This document shows positions 1-5,094 of a stretch of DNA of 5,094 bases, piece after piece. The stretch spans positions 1-5,094 of the forward strand of contig JAFARV010000362.1 of assembly GCA_019245255.1 (NCBI GenBank), in the 5' to 3' direction. The notes under the pieces were generated by a model. That model did no database searches. It had not been told where the DNA came from and worked only from the letters and a program-made list of their open reading frames with translations. Source of the stretch: Acidobacteriaceae bacterium (GTDB taxonomy: Bacteria; Acidobacteriota; Terriglobia; Bryobacterales; Bryobacteraceae). Position 1 is the stretch's first letter, and the number at the start of each line of letters is the position of its first letter. The position numbers and the translations under genes are program-made.

Positions 1-137
1 TCGGGAAGAAAGCAGGGCGTTTCGGAATGGCGAAAGGGCGGTTCTTCACCGAACCGGTCCTCCAGAATGCGGAGAAAATTCGCGTACTTCTCCGGTGTCC
101 ACTGCGAATTAAATTGTTGCCGATGGGAAGGAATCAA
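1..137 (-). CDS. Unrecognised protein, N-terminal part only, fifth gene of the operon; runs off the left edge
   Basis: This frame differs from that of the M29 gene. It stays open from inside the M29 3' end to the window edge, giving about 45 residues. After the M29 stop it reads like real protein, with QWTPEKYANFLRILEDRFGE (residues 12-31) followed by EPPFRHSETPCFLP. The first part looks like an amphipathic helix. No ATG is available, so I chose TTG at 137-135 because a GGAG (150-147) lies 9 nt before it. The start overlaps the M29 gene by 29 nt, which suggests translational coupling. I do not recognise the family and assign no function. Being last in a ligase/peptidase operon, it probably serves the same pathway. 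Confidence is good that the frame is coding and lower for the exact start. Confidence 0.62.
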   Translation of the reverse strand, partial: MIPSHRQQFNSQWTPEKYANFLRILEDRFGEEPPFRHSETPCFLP

Positions 138-1161
138 GCAAAAATACTCCGTCTCGCATGATCTCGACACCGTCAATGCAAATATCGAACTGCCGTCCGA
201 CCACGTCTATGTGTGTTGCGGAGTACCAATCCGCGCCGGTATGCGCGGCGTAGGGATTTCCGAACGCGATATGAATGCCGGGAATTTTTTCGTCTTGCAA
301 GATGTTGCCGATCACGTCACGAACAGCAATGTTTGTGCCGATTGCGAATTCACCTACGCGGTCACTGTTCTCATCGGTGTGGCAATACTGCCAAAATTCA
401 TTCTCGAGTTCCTTGTTTGCGGAACATGCAGACCGCAGCCGGTTGCCCCTGACCTCAATGGTTAACGGAGAATCTCTCAGATCGCCGTATTTCTCGCACA
501 GGTAATCACCGACAACACCATCGATAACGAATATTCCCTCCACACACAAAGGCGCGGTAAATGTTTCGCCGCCAGGAAGGTTCCCCCACTTATTTGGACT
601 AATGATGCCGCTGGTCTTCAGCCATTTGAGCGCAGGCGAAAAGGTTCCAACGATATCGGTTCCGGCTGGAGTTCGAGCCCGAATCTCTTTGGCGGAACTC
701 GCCATCCGCCAAATCTGTGTGCTGATGCGATCGACTTCGGTGTAATCAGCTCGCATTCCCTCGAGCATAATGCGGCGTTCGATGTTGACCATGTGCGCGT
801 GCCGCATCTTCCGACGGTTGACAACGTCGGTCATCTGCATACGCGTACGCAACTCATTCGGCTGAGCACGAACGGCAAAAATGCTCACAGCGCTGGTTTC
901 CATATCCGCAAGAACCGGTTCGGGCATGTCAACGAGGGGTCTGGGAGCGAGTTTATCCAGCACAAATGCGTTCCAAGGGCAGCCGAGTGCGACGAGCTCA
1001 CGCGCGAGGCTTGCCCCAATGGCAAAGCAGGCGCGGTCGGTAATGAGTGTGACCTTTTCGTGGGGCTGAATACGCAGGCACGAGCGCACAGCATTACGCG
1101 CACCAGGCGCCAGTTCGTCATCGGCGGTAGCAGCCGTCAGGAGTTCCTCAGCGGCCGTCAT
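109..1161 (-). CDS. M29-type aminopeptidase-like metalloprotein (short form, 350 aa)
   Basis: The protein resembles the M29 peptidase fold, whose aminopeptidases remove N-terminal residues using two metal ions. Putative metal ligands appear in the family order: E199 in NLPGGE (194-199), E271 in EFAIGTN (271-277), H297 in HIAFG (297-301), and H317 and D319 in THIDV (316-320). At 350 residues it is shorter than classical M29 aminopeptidases of about 410. That length also matches the related iron-dependent 2,5-dihydroxypyridine dioxygenase (NicX) branch, so the reaction could be oxidative ring cleavage instead of peptide hydrolysis. Retention of both glutamates favours a peptidase-like site. No signal peptide is visible, so it is probably cytoplasmic. 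The ATG directly follows the TAG of the ligase gene and has no clear Shine-Dalgarno sequence, so translation is probably coupled to that gene. The family call is firm and the substrate unknown. Confidence 0.85.
   Translation of the reverse strand: MTAAEELLTAATADDELAPGARNAVRSCLRIQPHEKVTLITDRACFAIGASLARELVALGCPWNAFVLDKLAPRPLVDMPEPVLADMETSAVSIFAVRAQPNELRTRMQMTDVVNRRKMRHAHMVNIERRIMLEGMRADYTEVDRISTQIWRMASSAKEIRARTPAGTDIVGTFSPALKWLKTSGIISPNKWGNLPGGETFTAPLCVEGIFVIDGVVGDYLCEKYGDLRDSPLTIEVRGNRLRSACSANKELENEFWQYCHTDENSDRVGEFAIGTNIAVRDVIGNILQDEKIPGIHIAFGNPYAAHTGADWYSATHIDVVGRQFDICIDGVEIMRDGVFLLDSFPSATI
147..150 (-). promoter_or_regulatory. Ribosome binding site for the left-edge gene, inside the M29 coding region
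   Basis: On the minus strand GGAG lies 9 nt upstream of the TTG at 137. It is the best Shine-Dalgarno-like match near any possible start in that frame, and it is the main reason for choosing this start. It lies within the last codons of the upstream gene, as expected for coupled translation. Confidence 0.4.
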
Positions 1162-2307
1162 CTATTGCCGTGCGGCGGCCATTTCGACAGGGGCCATCAG
1201 TCCCTCTTCTGTTTGATCGATCATGTAATCAACAACCGCTTTCAGGTCGCCTGTGTCGGCGAAGACCCGTAATTGCCGATCAGCGCCTGTCCCTTCGTCC
1301 AAGATCCGTTCAATGTATCCCACTTCTTCACGACTATCGAGTTTGTCGACAACATCGTCAACGAAGGCAAGAATCTCCCGAATCAAGCTGCGACAGGGTA
1401 CTTCTGTTTGCTTACCGAAGTCAATTAGCCGACCGTCAAGTCCATAACGAGCAGCACGCCATTTATTCTCCATCAGAAGCGAACGACTGTAATGACGGAA
1501 ACTCTGATTCTGTTCGTGCAGTCGAAACAGCTTCGCAACGACTGCCTGGCAGAGAGCGGCGATGGCAATCGTCTCGTCAACGCGCATAGGAACATCACAA
1601 ACACGGAACTCAAGAGTCGGAAAGTACGGGTGCGGGCGGATATCCCACCAAATCTTCTTCGCATTATCGATGCACTTAGTCCGGATCAGGAGGTTAACGT
1701 AATTCTCGAACTCCGACCAACTGCTGTAGAGATCGGGAATGTTGGTGCGTGGAAACCGTTCGAAGACTTTGCAGCGGTAAGATTTAAAGCCGGTGTCCAT
1801 GCTCTCCCAAAAAGGTGAATTGGTAGATAGTGCGAGAAGGTGCGGCAGAAAATAACGTGCGCCATTCATCAGCTGAACCGCCGTTTCACGATTCTCAACT
1901 CCGACATGGACGTGCAGTCCGAAGATCAAGTTGGCCCGAGCCACCATTTTCATGTCTTCGACAATGGTGCGATACCGTTCGTCAGGATAGATTTCCTGTT
2001 GTTGCCAATGTGCGAAAGGATGTGTGCCGGCGGCAGCAAGCCGGAGGCCGTTTTGCCGCGCTAGTTGGATAATCGAACGACGAATGGAACGGATCTCAGT
2101 CTGGCATTCCTTTATGTTGTGACAGACACTGGTGCCGACTTCAATCACCGATTGGTGCATCTCGGGTTTCACTCGTTCAGCGAGCAAGGTCCTGCCCTTT
2201 TCGAGGATTTCGGACTGGATATGCGAGCGCAGATCACGCGTTTCAGGGTCAATACTTTGATATTCCTCTTCGATTCCGATGCTGAAACTGGGACGCGATT
2301 CGTTCAT
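1162..2307 (-). CDS. Carboxylate-amine ligase of the YbdK / glutamate-cysteine ligase type 2 (GCS2) family
   Basis: The 381 residues are close to the usual length of about 370 for this family, which uses ATP to join a carboxylate to an amine. E. coli YbdK has weak glutamate-cysteine ligase activity, and the natural substrates of most members are unknown. Family signatures occur in order: GIEEEYQSIDPET (11-23), with the acidic residues expected to bind metal-ATP; HQSVIEVGTSVC (51-62); AAAGTHPFAHW (91-101); LHVHVGV (131-137); WWDIRPHP followed by LEFRVCD (220-238); and ENKWRAARYGLDG (280-292). No key motif appears broken. The ATG start is supported by a strong GAGGAG 7 nt upstream. It lies 28 nt after the ATP-grasp gene and ends directly against the M29 start. 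A role in true glutathione synthesis is possible, but the neighbouring peptidase-like protein and esterases suggest a different amide product. Confidence 0.92.
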   Translation of the reverse strand: MNESRPSFSIGIEEEYQSIDPETRDLRSHIQSEILEKGRTLLAERVKPEMHQSVIEVGTSVCHNIKECQTEIRSIRRSIIQLARQNGLRLAAAGTHPFAHWQQQEIYPDERYRTIVEDMKMVARANLIFGLHVHVGVENRETAVQLMNGARYFLPHLLALSTNSPFWESMDTGFKSYRCKVFERFPRTNIPDLYSSWSEFENYVNLLIRTKCIDNAKKIWWDIRPHPYFPTLEFRVCDVPMRVDETIAIAALCQAVVAKLFRLHEQNQSFRHYSRSLLMENKWRAARYGLDGRLIDFGKQTEVPCRSLIREILAFVDDVVDKLDSREEVGYIERILDEGTGADRQLRVFADTGDLKAVVDYMIDQTEEGLMAPVEMAAARQ

Positions 2308-2314
2308 TTTGCCG

Positions 2315-2320
2315 CTCCTC
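2315..2320 (-). promoter_or_regulatory. Strong ribosome binding site of the GCS2-type ligase
   Basis: GAGGAG on the minus strand lies 7 nt before the ATG at 2307, within the 28-nt gap after the ATP-grasp stop. It is the strongest Shine-Dalgarno match in the window and fixes this start. Confidence 0.75.
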
Positions 2321-2335
2321 GAGCAGTACTGTTCC

Positions 2336-3280
2336 TCAAATCCTACTTGCTGCGTTATCCAGAAACTTAGACCAGTGATAGACGGGTTCTGAACGCCCCT
2401 GTTGCGCCCGGCGTACGGCTAAGTCAGAAACGGCACTCACAATCCATTCGAAGTTGTCCCGTCCCACTGACTCGAGTCCCGCGTCGGGAGCAGGATTCAT
2501 GAAGTCGATCGCGTACGGAATGCCGTCTTCTACTGCAAACTCGACCGTGTTCAGATCGTAACCGAGGGCGCGGCATAGCTGCAGGGCGTCGCGTGTAATT
2601 CGCTCCTGCAATCCGCGATCAGGCGGCGGGTTGCCGGGAACATAGCGCAGATGAAATGGCTGCGAAGGATCGTACCGCATGATGTGTACCGACGATTGGC
2701 CGACCACATAGCAGCGGAAGTACTGCTGGAACTGAACGGCAGCCTGGAGCGTCATGCAAAGATCGCGGCTTTGATTATAGGCGCAAAATAGTTCGTCCGG
2801 ATTATTGACCTTATGAACATCCTTCCAGCCGCCACCATCGTGTGGTTTGAGAAATGCGGGGAAACCAATGTAGTTGAAAATCCCCGCCCAGTCCAGAGGG
2901 TATTGCAGGTTTCGCATTGAGCGGTCCGTCGTGCCCGGCGGATGCTCCTTGTGCGGCAGTAATAGGGTCCTGGGTACGGCGACTCCGAGTTTTTCAGCCA
3001 GGGAATAGTTGAAGAACTTATCATCGGCGCTCCACCAGAACGGGTTATTGATCACGTGAGTGCCCGTAAGTACAGCATTCTTTAGAAATGCGCGATAGAA
3101 AGGAATGTCGTGCGAAATGCGATCAATGATCACGTTGTAGCGCGAGGGCTCAGCCATGACGATGCCGCCGACTTTTACGTGCTCGGCGTGGACGTCCTTC
3201 ACGCCCATCGAGTTGATGCGATCGACCAATGCCGGCGGAAAGGACTCCTCCATACCGTATAAAACGCCGATTATCGCCAT
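2336..3280 (-). CDS. ATP-grasp ligase, RimK / D-Ala-D-Ala ligase-like
   Basis: The 314-residue protein fits the ATP-grasp superfamily, which activates a carboxylate as acyl phosphate and joins it to an amine or thiol. An N-terminal Rossmann-like part (1-80) is followed by the usual lead-in DDKFFNYSLAEKLGVAVPRT (86-105). Next come the phosphate-loop region FPAFLKPHDGGGWKDVHKV (140-158), the segment FQQYFRCYVVG (184-194), and the metal-binding end VEFAVEDGIPYAIDFMNPAPD (246-266), with likely metal ligands E247, D259 and N262. The segment before the FRCY strand reads AAVQFQQ, where many relatives carry a glutamate that contacts adenine. The ATG at 3280 is preferred over an upstream TTG at 3361 because a TGGAGG lies 4 nt before it and the longer form would overlap the esterase gene. 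It follows the esterase by 10 nt. The substrate pair cannot be read from sequence; a small molecule or peptide is inferred from the context. Confidence 0.88.
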   Translation of the reverse strand: MAIIGVLYGMEESFPPALVDRINSMGVKDVHAEHVKVGGIVMAEPSRYNVIIDRISHDIPFYRAFLKNAVLTGTHVINNPFWWSADDKFFNYSLAEKLGVAVPRTLLLPHKEHPPGTTDRSMRNLQYPLDWAGIFNYIGFPAFLKPHDGGGWKDVHKVNNPDELFCAYNQSRDLCMTLQAAVQFQQYFRCYVVGQSSVHIMRYDPSQPFHLRYVPGNPPPDRGLQERITRDALQLCRALGYDLNTVEFAVEDGIPYAIDFMNPAPDAGLESVGRDNFEWIVSAVSDLAVRRAQQGRSEPVYHWSKFLDNAASRI

Positions 3281-3284
3281 TGAA

Positions 3285-3290
3285 CCTCCA
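3285..3290 (-). promoter_or_regulatory. Ribosome binding site that decides the ATP-grasp start
   Basis: TGGAGG on the minus strand directly follows the TGA stop of the esterase gene and lies 4 nt before the ATG at 3280. Spacing is a little short but the match is strong. It supports the 314-residue form over the upstream TTG start, and its position suggests ribosomes finishing the esterase re-initiate here. Confidence 0.7.
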
Positions 3291-4004
3291 TCAGCCAAAG
3301 AACTTAATTGCCATCTGTTGCCACCACGGCCAATCGTGGCCAAAACCTTCCCAGATGTCAAGGAGATGCGGGATCTGTTTGAATTGGAACTCCTGCGCTA
3401 ACTTGAGGCTCTGATCGAGGAGCGGGTCCCCGTGGCCTGTTGCAAGCACGTAATAGTTACGCCGAAACCGGTCCAGAAACCAGCCGTCGCTCAGATTTGG
3501 CAAGTAATCAAGGGGCGAATTGAAATACGCGTTGTGGTCATAATAGCCGCCGATAAATCTCTTCGGGATGTCGAATGCGCCACACATGCTGACGACATAC
3601 GTGACTACGTCGGGGTGGCGGAGCGCGAAGTTCACGGCGTGATACCCACCAAAGCTGCAGCCGGTTGCACCCATTTGCGGCCACGATGTCCGGTTCTGAA
3701 CGAAGGGGGTAAACTCGAGGATCAGATACGCATCGAAAGCGTTCTGCCGGTGAAGTTTGTCGGCCGGATGCGCCCAGCCGTTGTACCAGGAACTCTGGTC
3801 CACAGAGTCGACGCAAAACACCTGAAGCTCGCCGCGCTCGATCTTCGGGGCGAGGGCATGAATCATCCCGTGGTCTTCGTATTCATGGAAACGCCCGCCT
3901 GAGGTGGCGAAAACCACGACCGGGAACCCGCGGTCGCCGTACGCGAGCAGTTCCATGTCGCGGTGCAGCGAGGGGCTATACCACTTGACATAGTGACGGC
4001 GCAT
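3291..4004 (-). CDS. Esterase-family alpha/beta hydrolase, first gene of the minus-strand operon
   Basis: The 237-residue protein belongs to the putative esterase group related to esterase D, enterochelin esterase and antigen 85. Early strands include VVVFATSGGRFHEYED (29-44), and LQVFCVDSVD (60-69) forms another core strand. The nucleophile elbow is GCSFGG (115-120) with S117. The likely acid is D193 in GHGDPLLD, and the likely catalytic histidine is H223 in GFGHDWPWW. The triad therefore looks complete. No signal peptide is evident. The ATG at 4004 is preferred over a TTG at 4037 because homologous sequence begins near HYVKWYSP; its ribosome binding site is weak (GGAG 16 nt upstream). It heads the operon, with the ATP-grasp gene 10 nt downstream, so it may hydrolyse or transfer an acyl group on the pathway product. 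It differs clearly from the second esterase at 4052. Confidence 0.88.
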   Translation of the reverse strand: MRRHYVKWYSPSLHRDMELLAYGDRGFPVVVFATSGGRFHEYEDHGMIHALAPKIERGELQVFCVDSVDQSSWYNGWAHPADKLHRQNAFDAYLILEFTPFVQNRTSWPQMGATGCSFGGYHAVNFALRHPDVVTYVVSMCGAFDIPKRFIGGYYDHNAYFNSPLDYLPNLSDGWFLDRFRRNYYVLATGHGDPLLDQSLKLAQEFQFKQIPHLLDIWEGFGHDWPWWQQMAIKFFG

Positions 4005-4051
4005 GCAGCGTATTTTCTCACTCCGGTTCTGCGGCAACGATACAATTCGAG
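4005..4051. promoter_or_regulatory. Divergent control region between the two esterase genes
   Basis: Only 47 nt separate the two divergent starts. On the plus strand TACAAT (4041-4046) matches a sigma-70 type -10 box at five of six bases, but no convincing -35 lies 16-18 nt upstream. Transcription from it would begin at about 4052-4054, practically at the TTG start, giving a leaderless mRNA or implying a later start. On the minus strand AAATAC close to the ATG is only a weak -10 candidate, so the operon promoter may lie inside the opposing gene. No operator palindrome is obvious. Confidence 0.4.
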
Positions 4052-4912
4052 TTGACAGATAGGAGACGTGCCCACAGGGAAGGACGTCTGCATGTCCATG
4101 CTCGCTTCCCCTCCAAGTTTCTTTCTACCCGCCGCGATTTGATTGTGTACGTACCGCCCGGGTACGCGCAGGCCAAAACTCGGCATCCTGTTTTGTATCT
4201 GCAAGACGGCCAGAATCTCTTTGATCCGGCGACGGCCTTCGGCGGTCAGGATTGGCGCGCCGACATCACGGCAGACGAGATGGTTGAGCGCGGCGAGATT
4301 GAGCCCCCGATCCTTGTGGGAATCTACAATACGGGCGAGCGGCGAATTTCCGAATACACACCGACTCGCGATAACCGCCGCCGCAGAGGTGGGAAAGCCG
4401 ACCGATACGCGGAAATGTTGGTGCGTGAAATAAAACCCTTTGTCGATCACGAATACCGCACGCTAAAGGCTGCGACTCACACGGCCGTAGGAGGCAGTTC
4501 ACTTGGGGGCCTAGTGTCTTTGATAGCCGTACTTGAATATCCACGGGTCTTCGGCCGCGGTGCCATTCTCTCACCGTCGGTGTGGTGGGACAACCGGTCC
4601 GTTTTGCGCATCATCGAACGGTACAGGTCAAAGCTGCGCCCCTCTCTGTGGCTCGATGTAGGCACGTGCGAAGGAGACAGCCCAGCGCAAATTGTCGATG
4701 ACTTGCGCGCGCTTCGGCAGACCCTAGTTGCGAGAGGCTGGCGCGATCCGGAAACGCTAGCGTACTACGAGATCCAAGGTGGTACCCATTCCGAGGCGGC
4801 CTGGAGTGCTCGCTTCGGCGCCGTTCTTGCCTGGCTTTTCCCGAAGCGCAAAGGGGTAGAGCTACAGGCCGAGCTTCAGGCTACAAAAAGTGCGGCTTTG
4901 AGTTCGCGCTGA
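4052..4912 (+). CDS. Esterase-family alpha/beta hydrolase, enterochelin esterase (Fes)-like
   Basis: The 286-residue protein has the putative esterase fold. Visible elements are RDLIVYVPPGY (28-38), HPVLYLQDGQNLFDP (45-59), ILVGIYNTGERRISEYTP (87-104), and the nucleophile elbow GGSSLGG (147-153) with S150. SPSVWWD (174-180) follows. The likely acid is D209 in GTCEGDS, and the catalytic histidine is H246 in GGTHSEAAW, so the triad is complete. Relatives hydrolyse esters of siderophores or other small molecules, and some are simply annotated as alpha/beta hydrolases. No signal peptide is visible. The start is uncertain: there is no ATG in frame, TTG 4052 is the first available codon, and an in-frame CTG at 4088 is an alternative that keeps the whole domain. 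It is divergent from the ligase operon, sharing a 47-nt control region, and probably belongs to the same pathway. The C-terminal 20 residues look disordered. Confidence 0.88.
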   Translation: MTDRRRAHREGRLHVHARFPSKFLSTRRDLIVYVPPGYAQAKTRHPVLYLQDGQNLFDPATAFGGQDWRADITADEMVERGEIEPPILVGIYNTGERRISEYTPTRDNRRRRGGKADRYAEMLVREIKPFVDHEYRTLKAATHTAVGGSSLGGLVSLIAVLEYPRVFGRGAILSPSVWWDNRSVLRIIERYRSKLRPSLWLDVGTCEGDSPAQIVDDLRALRQTLVARGWRDPETLAYYEIQGGTHSEAAWSARFGAVLAWLFPKRKGVELQAELQATKSAALSSR

Positions 4913-4972
4913 AGAAATGCGGCCGGTCGAAATATTTCTGTAACCGAATCGCGCTAACTGTTAGTTGTGGGG

Positions 4973-5094
4973 ATGGTCCGATCATTTCGCCGGGGTGCGG
5001 CGAAGGTTCTGCGGGCTGCGCAGGCCGGAACTCGTCTTTTGGGCGGTCTGCCGTGGAAGATCGAGAGGTTTAATCGCCTCATAGAGGCGGAGAT
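4973..5094 (+). CDS. Possible start of a further plus-strand gene, cut by the right edge
   Basis: From ATG 4973 the frame stays open to the window end, about 40 codons. It encodes a basic, helix-prone start (MVRSFRRGAAKVLRAAQAG) followed by a stretch containing GLPWKIERFNRLIEAE (residues 25-40). Codons tend to end in G or C, like the neighbouring genes. GTG 4967 is an alternative start. No good ribosome binding site is seen, and the open stretch is short enough to be chance. I do not recognise the protein. It lies 60 nt after the esterase stop. Confidence 0.3.
   Translation, partial: MVRSFRRGAAKVLRAAQAGTRLLGGLPWKIERFNRLIEAE
4986..5023. other. Two adjacent short hairpins downstream of the plus-strand esterase
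   Basis: TTCGCC (4986-4991) pairs with GGCGAA (4999-5004) across a 7-nt loop. CTGCG (5009-5013) pairs with CGCAG (5019-5023) across a 5-nt loop. Neither is followed by a run of T, so a classical intrinsic terminator is not supported. They also fall inside the possible reading frame from 4973. They may be chance GC-rich pairing. Confidence 0.25.

Noticed and set aside
67..465. Plus-strand open frame of 132 codons opposite the M29 gene
   Set aside because: It lies wholly or mostly antisense to a gene with clear metal-ligand motifs and has no recognisable domain. It is a shadow frame.
793..1272. Plus-strand open frame of 159 codons
   Set aside because: It is antisense across the junction of the M29 and GCS2 genes, its composition looks like an antisense translation, and no motif is visible.
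3281..3361. Longer ATP-grasp form starting at TTG 3361
   Set aside because: The extra 27 residues overlap the esterase coding sequence, while ATG 3280 has a strong ribosome binding site and begins at the natural first strand of the domain.
4052..4057. Perfect TTGACA -35 box on the plus strand
   Set aside because: No -10-like sequence follows at 16-18 nt, where the bases are GC-rich, and the site is inside the proposed coding start.
3863..4450. Minus-strand open frame of 195 codons crossing the divergent control region
   Set aside because: It would overlap both esterase genes in other frames, and both of those have complete catalytic motifs.
4960..5082. Minus-strand 42-codon frame from the ATG at 5082
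   Set aside because: It is short, arginine- and proline-rich like an antisense product, has no ribosome binding site and resembles nothing known to me.
5075..5089. Hairpin CGCCTC-ATA-GAGGCG as a terminator
   Set aside because: It has a 6-bp stem with a 3-nt loop but no T-run before the window ends, and it falls inside a possible reading frame.

Overview
The window carries a compact metabolic gene cluster from a bacterium of moderate GC content (slightly above half, by eye). Purine-rich ribosome binding sites, tight same-strand packing and the protein families point to a free-living soil or sediment type such as an acidobacterium, planctomycete or proteobacterium. The sequence alone does not settle the phylum. 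I see no phage, insertion sequence, CRISPR array, tRNA or rRNA.

Layout. Positions 1-4004 on the minus strand form one probable operon of five genes, read right to left. They are an esterase-like alpha/beta hydrolase (4004-3291), an ATP-grasp ligase (3280-2336), a YbdK/GCS2-type carboxylate-amine ligase (2307-1162), a short M29-type aminopeptidase-like metalloprotein (1161-109), and the start of an unrecognised protein (137 down to 1) that overlaps the M29 gene and runs off the left edge. Gaps are 10 nt, 28 nt, 0 nt (stop codon abutting start codon) and a 29-nt overlap. A 47-nt divergent control region (4005-4051) separates this operon from a plus-strand gene (4052-4912) for a second esterase, similar in fold to enterochelin esterase. 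The last 182 nt hold small hairpins and possibly the start of another plus-strand gene.

How the genes may work together. Two different ATP-dependent families that join carboxylates to amines (ATP-grasp and GCS2) sit beside a metal-dependent peptidase-like protein and two serine esterases. This combination suggests an enzyme set that builds, trims or releases a small amide- or peptide-linked metabolite in the cytoplasm. No signal peptides or membrane segments are visible in the complete proteins. The product is unknown, and its existence is inferred from family membership and gene order. This is the most promising candidate in the window for an undescribed system.
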